Below are positions 9,543-18,514 of a DNA stretch of 64,000 bases, in pieces (positions within the stretch are counted from its first letter, which is position 1; each line of letters opens with the position of its first letter). The position numbers were made by a program, and so were the translations under genes. The notes under the pieces are model-generated. The model was not told the DNA's origin and made no database searches. It saw only the letters and a program-made list of their open reading frames with translations. The DNA is from Nesterenkonia xinjiangensis (GTDB taxonomy: Bacteria > Actinomycetota > Actinomycetes > Actinomycetales > Micrococcaceae). The stretch is from the NCBI RefSeq assembly GCF_013410745.1, contig NZ_JACCFY010000001.1:2046001-2110000 (forward strand), in the 5' to 3' direction.

Positions 9543-11330
9543 TCAGTCGCCGATGACGGAGACCACCAGGTCCTCGCCGCTGGCGCTGACCTGGATGTCC
9601 AGGCCGAAGCTGATGTCGTGGCTCTCATCGAGCTCGTCACCGTCGAAGTGGTCCAGTGATTCGAAGGTCACCGTGGCGCTGAGGCTCGAGGCCCCGGTGA
9701 CCGACCAGCCGTCGTCGTCGAAGGTCAGCGCGATGTCCGCGGGGTCGGGCATCTCCCAGGAGATGGTGCTCGCGTCCACGGAGTTGGGTGTCTGCACGCC
9801 CATGGGGCAGCCGCTGGGCATGAGCACCTGCTGGTCCGCGCAGCTGGTGAGGTACTCCTCGACCTCGTCGTGCAGCAGCTGGGCGGCGGTCTCGGAGGCC
9901 TCCAGATCGATCTCCACGCTGTGCTCGCCGTCGGCGACGACCACCTCGCGGGCGGAACCGCTGAGCCAGTCGCTGTCGATGTCGACGTCGATGACGCTGG
10001 GCACGAAGGCGGCCAAGGTGGCGCCGTCCTCATGCAGGTTGACCGGCTGCTCGTTGACCTCGATCTGCCCGATGCCCCCGAGCTCGGCGGCCGGCACGGA
10101 GAGCTGCACTTCGGTCAGCGCCTCGGGTTCGAGCTTCCAGTCGTCGAAGAAGAGCCAGCTGCTGCCCTCCCGGCTCATCGGGACGTGGGACTCGTGGGGC
10201 TCGCCGTCCACCGTGAAGGCGAGGTCCGCGCCGTCGCTGCGCTCGGTGATCGAGAGGCCCTCGAGCTGCCCCGCGGAGTGGCGGAGAGCCTCCCCGTCGA
10301 GCAGCACCGAGTCCACGGAGCCCAGTGCGAGCCGGTCCTCGTCAGGGACCTCGTCGGTGTCGGCGTCTTCTTCGGTGTCCTCGTCGGTGTCGCCGGCCTC
10401 ATCCTCGGTGGCGGGCTCGTCCGAGTCATCGCCTGTGTCCTCGTCAGGGCTTTCGCCAGGATCTTCGTCTGCGGGGTCCTCGTCTGCGGGGTCCTCGTCC
10501 TCGTCAGCGGCAGAGAGCACGACGCTCTGGGCCTGGGGCACGGCGGCGTTGAGCTCGGGCAGCGAGGAGAACATCCCGACGGCGGCGGAGCCGTCGCCGG
10601 CGCGCAGGGCCTCCCAATAGTTCTCGGCGATGGCCTCGGTGGAGTAGACATGCTCGTCCACCTGCCAGATGCCGATGCCGCTGGCGACCACTGCGAGCAC
10701 CAGTCCCGTGCTCCAGCCGGCCCAGGCGCCACCGCCCTTCCGCTTCGCCTGCGCGGGGGCGCCCGGCTGGCCGGGGCCGTGGTGCGCCGGGTGGGCGCCG
10801 GGCTGGCCGGGGATGAAGCCGGGGTACGGGCCCCCCTGATGGGCCTGGCCGTGCGGAGGCTGGCCGTGGGGAGCCTGGCCGTGCGGGGGTGGGCTGTGTG
10901 GAGGCTGGCCGGGCTCGCCGCTCCAGCGAGGTCCGGATCCCTGCGGGCCAGGGTGGAAGGGAGCCGGCGGATACGGCTGTCCGGGACGGCTCTGCGGGGG
11001 TCCGCCCTGATGCGGCCCGACCGGCCCGGGTGCACCGTGTCCGGGCGCACTATGTCCGGAATTTCCCTGTCCGGGACCTCCCTGCCCGGCGCCTCCCTGC
11101 TGGGGGCCGGCCGCGCGGGGAGCGCCGACGCCCGGGGTCGGGCCGGCAGATCCTGGGCTGGGTGTGTCGGGAGCGGGTCTGCCGCCACGCTGCACGGCGC
11201 CGAAGCTCTCGGGCCCGGCGGGGGTCGCCGGCGAGCTGGCCGAGGTCCCGCTGCTGTCCTGGTCGGGGCTTCTCGGATGATCGCGGCGCCCGCCGGGGTG
11301 GGCGCCGTCGTCGTGTCCCTGCTGGCTCAT
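9543..11330 (-). CDS. Pro/Gly-rich single-pass membrane protein with acidic extracytoplasmic domain
   Basis: A 595-residue protein I cannot assign to a function. Residues 1-200 are a low-complexity Pro/Gly/His/Gln-rich cytoplasmic tail with repeated PHGQ-type units. One membrane helix follows at about 204-222 (GWSTGLVLAVVASGIGIW), preceded by lysine/arginine, so the remainder faces outward. After YWEALRAGDG (about 239) comes a very acidic Asp/Glu-rich linker (about 275-330) and then a beta-rich C-terminal region. The layout of tail, helix and extracellular YWxAL/GD domain resembles other actinobacterial surface or envelope-stress proteins, but no catalytic motif is visible. It is convergent with the ATPase gene. 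Confidence 0.75.
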   Translation of the reverse strand: MSQQGHDDGAHPGGRRDHPRSPDQDSSGTSASSPATPAGPESFGAVQRGGRPAPDTPSPGSAGPTPGVGAPRAAGPQQGGAGQGGPGQGNSGHSAPGHGAPGPVGPHQGGPPQSRPGQPYPPAPFHPGPQGSGPRWSGEPGQPPHSPPPHGQAPHGQPPHGQAHQGGPYPGFIPGQPGAHPAHHGPGQPGAPAQAKRKGGGAWAGWSTGLVLAVVASGIGIWQVDEHVYSTEAIAENYWEALRAGDGSAAVGMFSSLPELNAAVPQAQSVVLSAADEDEDPADEDPADEDPGESPDEDTGDDSDEPATEDEAGDTDEDTEEDADTDEVPDEDRLALGSVDSVLLDGEALRHSAGQLEGLSITERSDGADLAFTVDGEPHESHVPMSREGSSWLFFDDWKLEPEALTEVQLSVPAAELGGIGQIEVNEQPVNLHEDGATLAAFVPSVIDVDIDSDWLSGSAREVVVADGEHSVEIDLEASETAAQLLHDEVEEYLTSCADQQVLMPSGCPMGVQTPNSVDASTISWEMPDPADIALTFDDDGWSVTGASSLSATVTFESLDHFDGDELDESHDISFGLDIQVSASGEDLVVSVIGD

Positions 11331-11446
11331 GGAATGCTGCCCCTCGTCGTTCGACTCGTCATTCGGGCTGCTGGCACGGCCCGCTCCCGGCGTCTGCCTC
11401 AGCCTAGCAACCGGACCTCACCGTGATCACCGTGATCGCCGTCCGC

Positions 11447-11529
11447 TCCGCCTGATCTGCACCGGGTTTGTGAGATCGCACCGCGTACGTTCAGGGTGCG
11501 ATCTCACAAACCCGGTGCAGATCGGCGGA
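11447..11529. repeat. Long inverted repeat, 35-nt arms
   Basis: The arms at 11447-11482 and 11495-11529 are complementary over 35 positions with a single bulged T at 11453, separated by a 12-base loop. The repeat lies just past the stop of the minus-strand AEC carrier gene and upstream of the start of the next minus-strand gene. It could fold into a very stable RNA hairpin on either strand and may terminate the AEC transcript, although no T-tract follows. Confidence 0.85.
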
Positions 11530-11541
11530 GCACGAGGACGG

Positions 11542-12501
11542 TCACATCAGGATCAGCGAGACGGCGATCATCGCGGGGATCGCCAGGATCGTGGTCACCA
11601 GGACGGTGTCACGGGCGATCACTTCACCGGACTCATAGCGGATGGCGCTGACCAGGACGTTCTGCGCGGTCGGGAGGGAGGCCATGACCACGGCCGCCAG
11701 CAGCTGGTGGCCGGACATGCCGAACAGGACGGCGGCGAAGAGCCACGCGAGCACCGGGTGCAGCACCAGCTTCAGTGAGGAGGCCATGAGCACGTCGCCG
11801 CGCCTTCCGGCCTTCTTGTCCAACGGCCGGCTGCCCACCAGGGAGAGACCGAAGGAGAGCAGCATCAGCGGGATGGAGGCCCCGGCGATCAGCTCCACGG
11901 ACTCGAGCATCGGTCCGGGCAGCACCCAGCCCTGCCAGGAGAACAGCAGCCCCAGCGCCGCGCCGATGATCATCGGGTTCACGGCCGACTGGCCCAGGCT
12001 GCGCAGCGTGGAGGTGTGCTTCGCAGGGCGCACCTTCGTGGTGGTGCCCTGGCCTCGGGTCAGCCAGTCCATCGCGGTCACATAGACCGGGGTGTAGAAC
12101 GCCAGCTGGAACATGATGATCGGGGCGGCGAAGGCGACGTCGCCCAGCACATAGGCCGCGATCGGGAATCCGAGGTTCGCCGAGTTCACCAGCGAGGCGC
12201 TCATCCCGCCGATCATTCGTTCCGATCCGGGGCGACGCTTCATCATCAGCCGGGCCAGGACCAGGTAGATCAGCAGAGTAGAGAAGGCCCCCAGGCCGGC
12301 GATCGCGAACTGGGGGCCCAGCACCTCGGCCAGCGAGGCATCGGAGACGGTGAGGAAGAGCAGGCAGGGGGAGGCGACGAAGAAGGCCACCCGGCTGAGG
12401 ATCACTCGGGATTCGGGGCCGAGCAGCCCCAGCTTCCCGATGATGAAGCCCACGCCGATGATGATCCAGATGACGGAGAAGCCTGAGAAGACCGCCTCCA
12501 T
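11542..12501 (-). CDS. AEC family transporter (auxin efflux carrier-like)
   Basis: A 319-residue integral membrane protein with about ten predicted membrane segments in two homologous halves, starting with VIWIIIGVGFIIGKLGLLG, the usual opening of AEC/malate-permease carriers. Residues NSANLGFPIAAYVLGD in the first half correspond to the conserved NxxNxGxP-type crossing segment, and PTAQNVLVSA occupies the equivalent place in the second half. Family members move organic acids or amino acids; the substrate here is unknown. It stands alone, read leftward, with a strong inverted repeat past its end. Confidence 0.85.
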   Translation of the reverse strand: MEAVFSGFSVIWIIIGVGFIIGKLGLLGPESRVILSRVAFFVASPCLLFLTVSDASLAEVLGPQFAIAGLGAFSTLLIYLVLARLMMKRRPGSERMIGGMSASLVNSANLGFPIAAYVLGDVAFAAPIIMFQLAFYTPVYVTAMDWLTRGQGTTTKVRPAKHTSTLRSLGQSAVNPMIIGAALGLLFSWQGWVLPGPMLESVELIAGASIPLMLLSFGLSLVGSRPLDKKAGRRGDVLMASSLKLVLHPVLAWLFAAVLFGMSGHQLLAAVVMASLPTAQNVLVSAIRYESGEVIARDTVLVTTILAIPAMIAVSLILM

Positions 12502-12742
12502 GTCTCGCCCCCTGGTCGTCTGCGTGCTCGCGCCGTCCGGTCGAGCGCCGTGACAGGCGTCGCAGCCGACGTCGACGACCGCACCGTACCGAACTCGGAG
12601 ACGACTCTACTCCTGGCGGGCCGGTCATGGCAGACAGGGACGTGGAGTGACGCCGGCATGACGAAGCCGGCCTGACCGTGAGATCAGACCGGGTGGGGGC
12701 ACCGGATCAGCTCAGCGGCGGGGCCTGACCTCCGCCCGGGGG

Positions 12743-13189
12743 TCACTGCCCGTCGACGGGGCCCAGGAAGTCCTCGCGGATGCGGTCCACACCTTCGGCA
12801 GAGATCTGGAACCCGTGCTCCTGGCCGGCATCGATGATGATGCCCGCGCCGGCGAGCGACTGCACCACGGCCACGCCGGGGGCGTCCACGGCGTGAGGGG
12901 CGTGCTCGGCGTACTCGGCGGGGACCAGATCGGTTCCGGAGAACAGGGCGATCAGCGGGTTGCCCTCGCTGTCCTGCAGGGTCAGCGGGTTCACCGAACC
13001 GGTCTCCGGGGTGACCTCCTCGGCACTCAGGAAGTACACGGTGGAAGTGAGGAAGGCGCGGATGATCTCGCTGGGCTGGGCGTTGCCGTCCCTGCCGGCC
13101 ACCAGGGTGTCGCGCAGGTCGGGCAGCTGCTCGCCCTCGGGGGTCTCGTCGGGAGTCTGGGCATCGGGGTTCTGAGGAGTCTCGCTCAT
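12743..13189 (-). CDS. SseB family protein
   Basis: A 148-residue soluble protein with an acidic N-terminal ~30 residues (rich in Pro, Glu and Asp) followed by an SseB-type N-terminal domain: AFLTSTVYFLSAEE, then PLIALFSGTDLVPAEYAEHAP and a closing VVQSLAGAGIIIDAGQEHGFQI. Such small SseB proteins are widespread in Actinobacteria and their role is poorly understood. It is transcribed away from the phnDCE operon across a 286-bp spacer. Confidence 0.75.
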   Translation of the reverse strand: MSETPQNPDAQTPDETPEGEQLPDLRDTLVAGRDGNAQPSEIIRAFLTSTVYFLSAEEVTPETGSVNPLTLQDSEGNPLIALFSGTDLVPAEYAEHAPHAVDAPGVAVVQSLAGAGIIIDAGQEHGFQISAEGVDRIREDFLGPVDGQ

Positions 13190-13369
13190 CCGTCCACGCG
13201 ATCACGTCCAGCGGCGGAATGCAAGGCAGGGCCGCGGGCTCGGGCCGAGGCACCGTCGGCCTCGGTCCGAGGTCGGCCCTCCCTCCGGGCCGAGTCGGCC
13301 TGCGCCGGTCTGAGCCGGTGGGACCTGGTCCGAGCCGGTGTGAGCATCGTCATCTTCCCTTGGGCCGGT

Positions 13370-13386
13370 GTTCACCTCGACTCACC
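13370..13386 (+). promoter_or_regulatory. PHO-box-like direct repeat upstream of phnD
   Basis: GTTCACC at 13370 is followed by ACTCACC at 13380. GTTCACC units in tandem are the core of actinobacterial PhoP-binding sites, normally spaced 11 bases; here the offset is 10 and the second copy is degenerate (5 of 7). It lies about 90 bp before phnD. Treat as a candidate only. Confidence 0.3.
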
Positions 13387-13475
13387 AGGCTCGTCATGTC
13401 GGGTGACAAGAATTCACCGGGGTCGCCGGTCGGACGCCTGGCGGCACGCATCACACTCGCACACATGAGAGGACC

Positions 13476-14423
13476 GTGACACCACACGCCATGGCACGAC
13501 GACGCTCCGCAGCCACACTGACCGCTCTCCTCGCCCTGAGCCTGACATCCTTGGGGCTCACAGCCTGCGATTCGGAAGCCGAGGCCGAAGCCGGTTCCGC
13601 CGACGCCTCGGACCCCTGCCCCGACACGTTGCGCTTCTCCGACACCGGGGTGGAAGGGCTGGAGACTCTGGTCCTGGAGTTCGAGGACTTCCGGGTGGCT
13701 CTGGAGGAGGCGACCGGCAAACAGGTGGACTTCTACCCGATCTCCTCCCGCACCGCCGCCGCCACGGCCCTGGAGTTCGATGAGATCGACCTGCTGCTCA
13801 CCGGGCCCGCCGAGTACGTGGTCCTGCGGCAGGAGGCAGGGGCGCTTCCGGTGGTCGGGGTGACGCGTCCGGACTATCGGGCCATCCTCGTCGCGGGGGC
13901 GGGTCAGGGGATCGAGTCCGTCGCCGACCTCGAGGGCGGCACGGTGATCACCAAGGAGGTGGGCTCCACCTCTGGGCACCTGGGGCCACTGGAGATGCTG
14001 GTCTCCGCCGGGCTGGAACCCGGTGTCGACGTCGAGGTGGTCCCGTTGGACTCCACACGCATCGAGGCCTTCGCCAGTGGGGAGGGCGACGCCCTCGGCA
14101 CCGGGCTGAAGGACTTCGAGGAGGTCGAGGAGGAGATGGGGGAGGGCACCGTGGTGCTCCTCGAAGAGGGGCCGGACCTCCCCAATGACCTCTTCGTCGC
14201 CCGGAAAGGGCTCGGGCAGGACTGCACCGCCTGGCTCCAGGAGGAGCTGGAGGAGAATCAGGACGTCCTGCTGGAGGCGATCGTGCAGACCGGGGAGAAC
14301 GACAAGTATCTCGAGTCCGAGCTCGTGAGGGCCGAGGACGCCGACTATGACCCCACCCGGACCGCCTTCGAGGCCGCGGGCTTCGAGCAGTACTCCGACC
14401 TGCCGGATGAGGACGAGCAGTGA
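13476..14423 (+). CDS. phnD: Phosphonate/phosphite ABC transporter substrate-binding lipoprotein
   Basis: A 315-residue PhnD-type periplasmic-binding-protein homologue. The N terminus is a lipoprotein signal (arginines, hydrophobic core, LTAC with Cys31). Mature features include LRFSDTGVEGLE at the N-lobe, DLLLTGPAEYVVL, and GSTSGHLGPLEML, which corresponds to the phosphonate-contacting TSGH/STSG element of PhnD. GTG 13476 follows an AGAGGA site at a short distance; ATG 13491 is the alternative. Its stop overlaps phnC. It should bind phosphonate, phosphite or a similar phosphorus compound outside the cell. Confidence 0.88.
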   Translation: MTPHAMARRRSAATLTALLALSLTSLGLTACDSEAEAEAGSADASDPCPDTLRFSDTGVEGLETLVLEFEDFRVALEEATGKQVDFYPISSRTAAATALEFDEIDLLLTGPAEYVVLRQEAGALPVVGVTRPDYRAILVAGAGQGIESVADLEGGTVITKEVGSTSGHLGPLEMLVSAGLEPGVDVEVVPLDSTRIEAFASGEGDALGTGLKDFEEVEEEMGEGTVVLLEEGPDLPNDLFVARKGLGQDCTAWLQEELEENQDVLLEAIVQTGENDKYLESELVRAEDADYDPTRTAFEAAGFEQYSDLPDEDEQ

Positions 14424-15301
14424 GCTCGCATCAGCTCCCCGCGCCGCGTTCCGCCCCCGCACGCCCCGGTCAGGCTGTCCGGGTGAGCGGCCTGGTCAAG
14501 GAGTTCGCCACCGGCACGCGTGCCCTGGACGGTGTGGACCTGGAGATCTCTGCGGGTGAGACGGTGGTGCTGCTCGGCGCGAACGGCTCGGGCAAGTCCA
14601 CCCTGCTGAAGTGCCTCACCCGGTTGGTCGAGCCCACTGAGGGAACCTTGCACCTCCTGGGACGTGACGTCAGGGCAGCAGGTCGCGCCGAGCTGTCGGG
14701 GCTCCGGCGTGAGGTCGGCGTCGTGTTCCAGCACATCAATCTGGTGGATCAGCTCAGCGTGCTCACGAACGTCGTCCATGGGGCGCTGGGCCGCGAGCAC
14801 TCTCCCCGGACCTGGTTCGCGATGACCGCTCGGGCCGAGCTCCGAGAGGAGGCCATGGAGGCCCTGGGTCGTGTCGGGCTGGCCCATGTGGCGGGTCGCC
14901 GCGCCGAGCAGCTCTCCGGGGGTCAGCGACAGCGTGTCGCTGTGGCGCGCATGCTCATGCAGCGGCCCCGGATGGTGCTCGCCGACGAACCGGTCGCGGC
15001 CCTGGATCCGCGTGCCGGCCGCGCAGTGATGGACCTGCTGTGGGAGATCGCCGAGGAGCGCCGGCTCACCCTGGTCTGCACCCTTCACCAGCTGCCGCTG
15101 GCTCGCGACTACGCTCGCCGGGTGGTCGCACTGCGTGCTGGTCGGGTGGAGCTCGACGCCGACATCGCCGTCCTCGCCGACACCGAGCTGGACGGTCTCT
15201 ATGCCGCCGAACGAGAGGATGAGGGACTGGCCGGGGACCTCGGCACACGCACAGCCGCGCACCGGGCGACGGGGGCTCACCGTGAGGCGGTCGACGCGTG
15301 A
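14420..15301 (+). CDS. phnC: Phosphonate ABC transporter ATP-binding protein
   Basis: A 293-residue ABC ATPase. Walker A GANGSGKST (about residue 52), the family-typical GVVFQHINLVDQLSVLTNV Q-loop region, signature LSGGQRQR (about 161) and Walker B MVLADEPVAALD are all present, followed by the CTLHQLPLARDYARRVVAL switch region typical of PhnC. GTG start and phnD stop overlap as GTGA, and its own end overlaps phnE the same way. It powers PhnE-mediated import. Confidence 0.92.
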   Translation: MSSHQLPAPRSAPARPGQAVRVSGLVKEFATGTRALDGVDLEISAGETVVLLGANGSGKSTLLKCLTRLVEPTEGTLHLLGRDVRAAGRAELSGLRREVGVVFQHINLVDQLSVLTNVVHGALGREHSPRTWFAMTARAELREEAMEALGRVGLAHVAGRRAEQLSGGQRQRVAVARMLMQRPRMVLADEPVAALDPRAGRAVMDLLWEIAEERRLTLVCTLHQLPLARDYARRVVALRAGRVELDADIAVLADTELDGLYAAEREDEGLAGDLGTRTAAHRATGAHREAVDA

Positions 15302-16125
15302 GCGCCCCGCTGCTGACCCGGCCCGAGGGCGTCCAGGCACCGCCGCGCTGGAGGCGGCCTCGCTGGATGACCGTGGGGGTCCTCGTCGTGCTGCTGGTCC
15401 TGGTGGTCAATGGCCTGCTGCGTCTGGACGTGGAGTCGTCCAGGCTGTGGGGGTCTCCGGCCCGCACCTGGGACTTCATCTCGCGTGGCTTCCCTCCGAA
15501 CCTCGACCGGGCCCCGCAGCTCGGTGAAGCGATGTGGGAGACCCTGGAGATCGCCGTCATCGGCACCGTGATCGGGGTGCTGCTCAGCGTCCCGGTGTCT
15601 CTGCTGGCGGCGCGCAACATCGCGCCGAAGCCGGTGGCGGCCCTCGTGCGAGTGGTGCTGAGCACTCTGCGTGCGGTGCCTGATCTGGTGTGGGCGATGA
15701 TCTTCGTGATCTCGGTGGGGCTGGGGCCGCTGGCAGGGATCCTGGCGATCGCGGTGGATGTGCTCGGATTCGCCGGGCGGTTCTTCGCCGAACGCGTCGA
15801 GGAGGTGGACCGTGGTCCGTTGGACGCCCTGCGCTCCACGGGGGCGAAGACCTCTGCCGTGGTCGTCGGGGCGGTGCTGCCGGCCTCCCTGGCCTCTTTC
15901 ACCGGCACCAGCCTGTACTGCCTGGAGAAGTCTGTCCGCGGGGCGGTGGTGCTAGGCCTGGTCGGCGCGGGTGGCATCGGCGTCGAACTCAACGTGGCGT
16001 TTCAGATGCGGCAGTTCGACACCGCCTTCACCATCATCATCCTGATCCTGGTGGTGGTCCTGGTGGCGGAGCGTCTCAGCTCGGCGGTGCGTCGGCGGAT
16101 GATCGGTGCCGACCAGCTGGTGTGA
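15298..16125 (+). CDS. phnE: Phosphonate ABC transporter permease
   Basis: A 275-residue permease with about six membrane segments. It opens with [20 protein letters not shown] and has the PhnE-type [20 protein letters not shown] segment and an EAA loop at [20 protein letters not shown] (about residue 180). Only one PhnE copy is present, so the channel is probably a homodimer. It overlaps phnC by four bases (GTGA). No C-P lyase genes are visible in the window, so the imported compound may be phosphite, hypophosphite or a phosphonate handled elsewhere. Confidence 0.9.
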   Translation: MSAPLLTRPEGVQAPPRWRRPRWMTVGVLVVLLVLVVNGLLRLDVESSRLWGSPARTWDFISRGFPPNLDRAPQLGEAMWETLEIAVIGTVIGVLLSVPVSLLAARNIAPKPVAALVRVVLSTLRAVPDLVWAMIFVISVGLGPLAGILAIAVDVLGFAGRFFAERVEEVDRGPLDALRSTGAKTSAVVVGAVLPASLASFTGTSLYCLEKSVRGAVVLGLVGAGGIGVELNVAFQMRQFDTAFTIIILILVVVLVAERLSSAVRRRMIGADQLV

Positions 16126-16166
16126 CATGTGCCGGCTCCCGCGCGGGTGCGCGGGGGCCGGTGCGG

Positions 16167-16179
16167 TACCTTGGCACCG
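16167..16179 (+). promoter_or_regulatory. Likely -10 element of a leaderless dcd transcript
   Basis: TACCTT at 16168-16173 sits six bases before the dcd GTG start, the spacing expected when transcription begins at the start codon. There is no recognisable ribosome-binding site in front of the GTG, which agrees with leaderless translation, common in Actinobacteria. Confidence 0.45.
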
Positions 16180-16757
16180 TGCTGCTTTCAGACCGTGACA
16201 TCCATGCCGAGCTCGACGCCGGACGCATCCAGCTGGATCCGCTCGACGAGAGCATGATCCAGCCCTCGAGCGTCGACGTGCGCCTGGAGCGTATGTTCCG
16301 GCTGTTCGACAACCACAAGTACGCGCATATCGACCCGTCGGTGGAGCAGCCCGATCTCACCCGGCTGGTGGAGGTCGACCCGGACGAGCCGTTCGTGCTG
16401 CACCCGGGGGAGTTCGTCCTGGGAGCCACCTATGAGGCCGTCTCCCTGCCCGACGACGTCGCGGCCCGCCTGGAGGGGAAGTCCTCACTGGGGCGGCTGG
16501 GTCTGCTGACCCACTCCACCGCCGGATTCATCGACCCGGGCTTCTCCGGCCAGGTGACGCTCGAGCTGTCCAACATGGCGACCCTGCCCATCAAGCTGTG
16601 GCCGGGCTCGAAGATCGGACAGCTGTGCTTCTTCCGCCTGACCTCGGCGGCCACCCACGGCTACGGCAGCGGCGCACACCAGTCCCGCTATCAGGGCCAG
16701 CGGGGCCCGACGGCGTCGCGGTCGCATGAGAACTTCCACCGCACGATCATCCGCTGA
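16179..16757 (+). CDS. dcd: dCTP deaminase
   Basis: A 192-residue trimeric nucleotide deaminase that converts dCTP to dUTP (in several Actinobacteria directly to dUMP). The signature blocks are all present: LLSDRDI at the start, [31 protein letters not shown] and [12 protein letters not shown], the last containing the catalytic glutamate, and the C-terminal [12 protein letters not shown] lid. Its sequence is close to the bifunctional mycobacterial enzyme. The frame is open far upstream, but homology begins exactly at GTG 16179 and a -10-like element lies directly before it. Stop is followed by an inverted repeat shared with the convergent MFS gene. Confidence 0.93.
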   Translation: MLLSDRDIHAELDAGRIQLDPLDESMIQPSSVDVRLERMFRLFDNHKYAHIDPSVEQPDLTRLVEVDPDEPFVLHPGEFVLGATYEAVSLPDDVAARLEGKSSLGRLGLLTHSTAGFIDPGFSGQVTLELSNMATLPIKLWPGSKIGQLCFFRLTSAATHGYGSGAHQSRYQGQRGPTASRSHENFHRTIIR

Positions 16758-16792
16758 GGCGAGTGTCCCGCACGCCCTCCGCACCTACCTCT

Positions 16793-16869
16793 CCGTCGAG
16801 TGGGGGATCTGTGTACACCTACCGGCCGGTTCGGGCGAGTTAGCTGCACACAGATCCCCCACTCGACGG
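16793..16869. repeat. Long inverted repeat between convergent genes, 22-nt perfect arms
   Basis: The arms 16793-16814 and 16848-16869 are perfectly complementary and enclose 33 bases. The repeat fills most of the gap between the dcd stop (16757) and the end of the opposing MFS gene (16887), so it is well placed to act as a two-way terminator. There is no T-tract on either side. Confidence 0.85.
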
Positions 16870-16886
16870 GACGGGTCCGCTTCGAG

Positions 16887-18278
16887 TCAGCTCCGGATGC
16901 GGTGCTCACGCATCTTTGCTGGGCCGGTGGGGTTCTTCACCAGCAGCATCGCGGCCAGCCCCATCAGCAGGATCGTCACGACGCCGAGGATGATCGCCTT
17001 GTCTCCGCGTTGCACGTCGGTGTCTTCGGCGCTGGAGATGAGCAGGATCAGCGAGATCAGCGCCGGAGTGAGGAAGCTGACGCTGCGCCCGGCGGTGGCA
17101 TAGAGGCCGAAGAGCTCGGCGGCCCGCGACGGCGGCGCCAGCCGCCCGAGGAAAGCGCGCGATGACGCCTGGGCCGGTCCCACGAACAGGCACAATCCCA
17201 GGCCGAGGATCCAGAACGCGGTGGTCGGCTCGAGCACGAAGAGCCCGACGTCGCGTTCGACGTCGAGGAAGTACATGACGCCCGCGATGAGCACCAGGGC
17301 GGTCACACAGGTCATGATCACCTGCCGGGGGCCGATCCGATCGTCGAACCACCCGCCGGCGAAGGCGCCCAGCGCTGCGGCGATGTTGCCGGCGATGCCG
17401 AACAGCAGGATGTCCCCGGTGGTGAAGCCGAAGACCGTCACGCCCAGGATCGCTCCGTAGGTGAACACCGCGGAGAGGCCGTCGCGGTAGATCGCTGAGG
17501 CGAGCAGGAACCACAGGGTGTTGCGGTCCTCCTTCCAGAGGCCGACGATCACGTGGATCAGCCGACGGTAGGACTCGGCGATGGAGACTTTGTCCTGGAC
17601 CACCTCGGTGTCGGCGGTCTTGACGTTGGTGAACAGCAGCGGCAGGGCCCACAGCAGGAACCACGCCGCGGCGACGACGGCGACCATGCGGATGTTGATG
17701 GCCTCCTCGTCACCCAGCCCGAACCAGTAGGGCGGATCCCCGGCGACCAGCCCGAAGTAGACGATGGCGAGGATGACGATTCCGCCCAGGTAGCCTGCGC
17801 CCCAGCCGATCCCGGAGACCCGGCCCATGCGCTCGTGATCGGCGATGTCGGTGATCATTGCGTTGTAGTTCAGGTTGGCGAGCTCGTCGAACAGCGTCAT
17901 GGTGGCCATCAGCGTGACCCCGAGGACCAGGTACCCCTGTTCCGGCTTGATGAAGAAGCAGGCCGCCACGAGCCCGACGACGATGAACGTGTTGATCGTC
18001 AGCCACAGCCGACGGCGCCCGGCCCGGTCCGCGCGCTGGCCGATCACCGGGGCGGTCACCGCGATGATGCCGCCGGCGATCGCGTTGGCGGTGGTCAGGT
18101 ACTGGGTGCCCTGTCCGCCGGGGCCGACGGCGTCAGCGATGTAGGTGCCGAAGACGAAGGTCACCATCACTGCGCTCACGGTGGCGTTGCCCCAGCTCCA
18201 CAGGCTCCAGGCCGCGATCACCCGCTTGTGCAGCGGCTGGCCGGAGGCGGGGTCATCAGCGTGGACGGCAGAGGTCAT
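16887..18278 (-). CDS. MFS transporter, UMF1/Atg22-like
   Basis: A 463-residue major-facilitator protein with about twelve membrane helices. The opening AAWSLWSWGNATVSAVMVTF and the loop GQRADRAGRRRLWL (between helices 2 and 3) match the UMF1 family, whose eukaryotic relative Atg22 exports amino acids from the vacuole. The later FVGPAQASSRAFLGRLAPP is also typical of that group. The start ATG at 18278 faces the Mrp operon across a 236-bp spacer. Substrate is unknown; no neighbouring gene clarifies it. Confidence 0.82.
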   Translation of the reverse strand: MTSAVHADDPASGQPLHKRVIAAWSLWSWGNATVSAVMVTFVFGTYIADAVGPGGQGTQYLTTANAIAGGIIAVTAPVIGQRADRAGRRRLWLTINTFIVVGLVAACFFIKPEQGYLVLGVTLMATMTLFDELANLNYNAMITDIADHERMGRVSGIGWGAGYLGGIVILAIVYFGLVAGDPPYWFGLGDEEAINIRMVAVVAAAWFLLWALPLLFTNVKTADTEVVQDKVSIAESYRRLIHVIVGLWKEDRNTLWFLLASAIYRDGLSAVFTYGAILGVTVFGFTTGDILLFGIAGNIAAALGAFAGGWFDDRIGPRQVIMTCVTALVLIAGVMYFLDVERDVGLFVLEPTTAFWILGLGLCLFVGPAQASSRAFLGRLAPPSRAAELFGLYATAGRSVSFLTPALISLILLISSAEDTDVQRGDKAIILGVVTILLMGLAAMLLVKNPTGPAKMREHRIRS

Positions 18279-18350
18279 AGCCGCATCGTATCGCTGGTCG
18301 GGTCGGCGTCCGGGGAGGCCGCCGGTGGACGAATGGCAGATGACTGCGCG

Positions 18351-18400
18351 ATGAATAGTTCAATATTCTCGAAATGATTAAATATTCTTTGAATGAATCA
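18351..18400. promoter_or_regulatory. AT-rich direct-repeat tract upstream of the Mrp operon
   Basis: In otherwise GC-rich DNA, this tract is mostly A and T. A 19-base unit beginning AATATTCTCGAA at 18362 recurs in similar form at 18381 (AATATTCTTTGAA). A palindromic GAATA/TATTC pair overlaps its left part. It lies between the divergent MFS and mrpA genes and looks like a regulator-binding region or curved upstream promoter DNA. Confidence 0.4.
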
Positions 18401-18514
18401 CGTTGTTTCGGGGGTAAAGGACAACCGTGTTAACATGGGACGACTCCTCCTCAGTGCGGCTGACGTGGAGCATCCCGCGCCGCACAGCCTGGTCCTCGAC
18501 GCGGAAGGACACCT

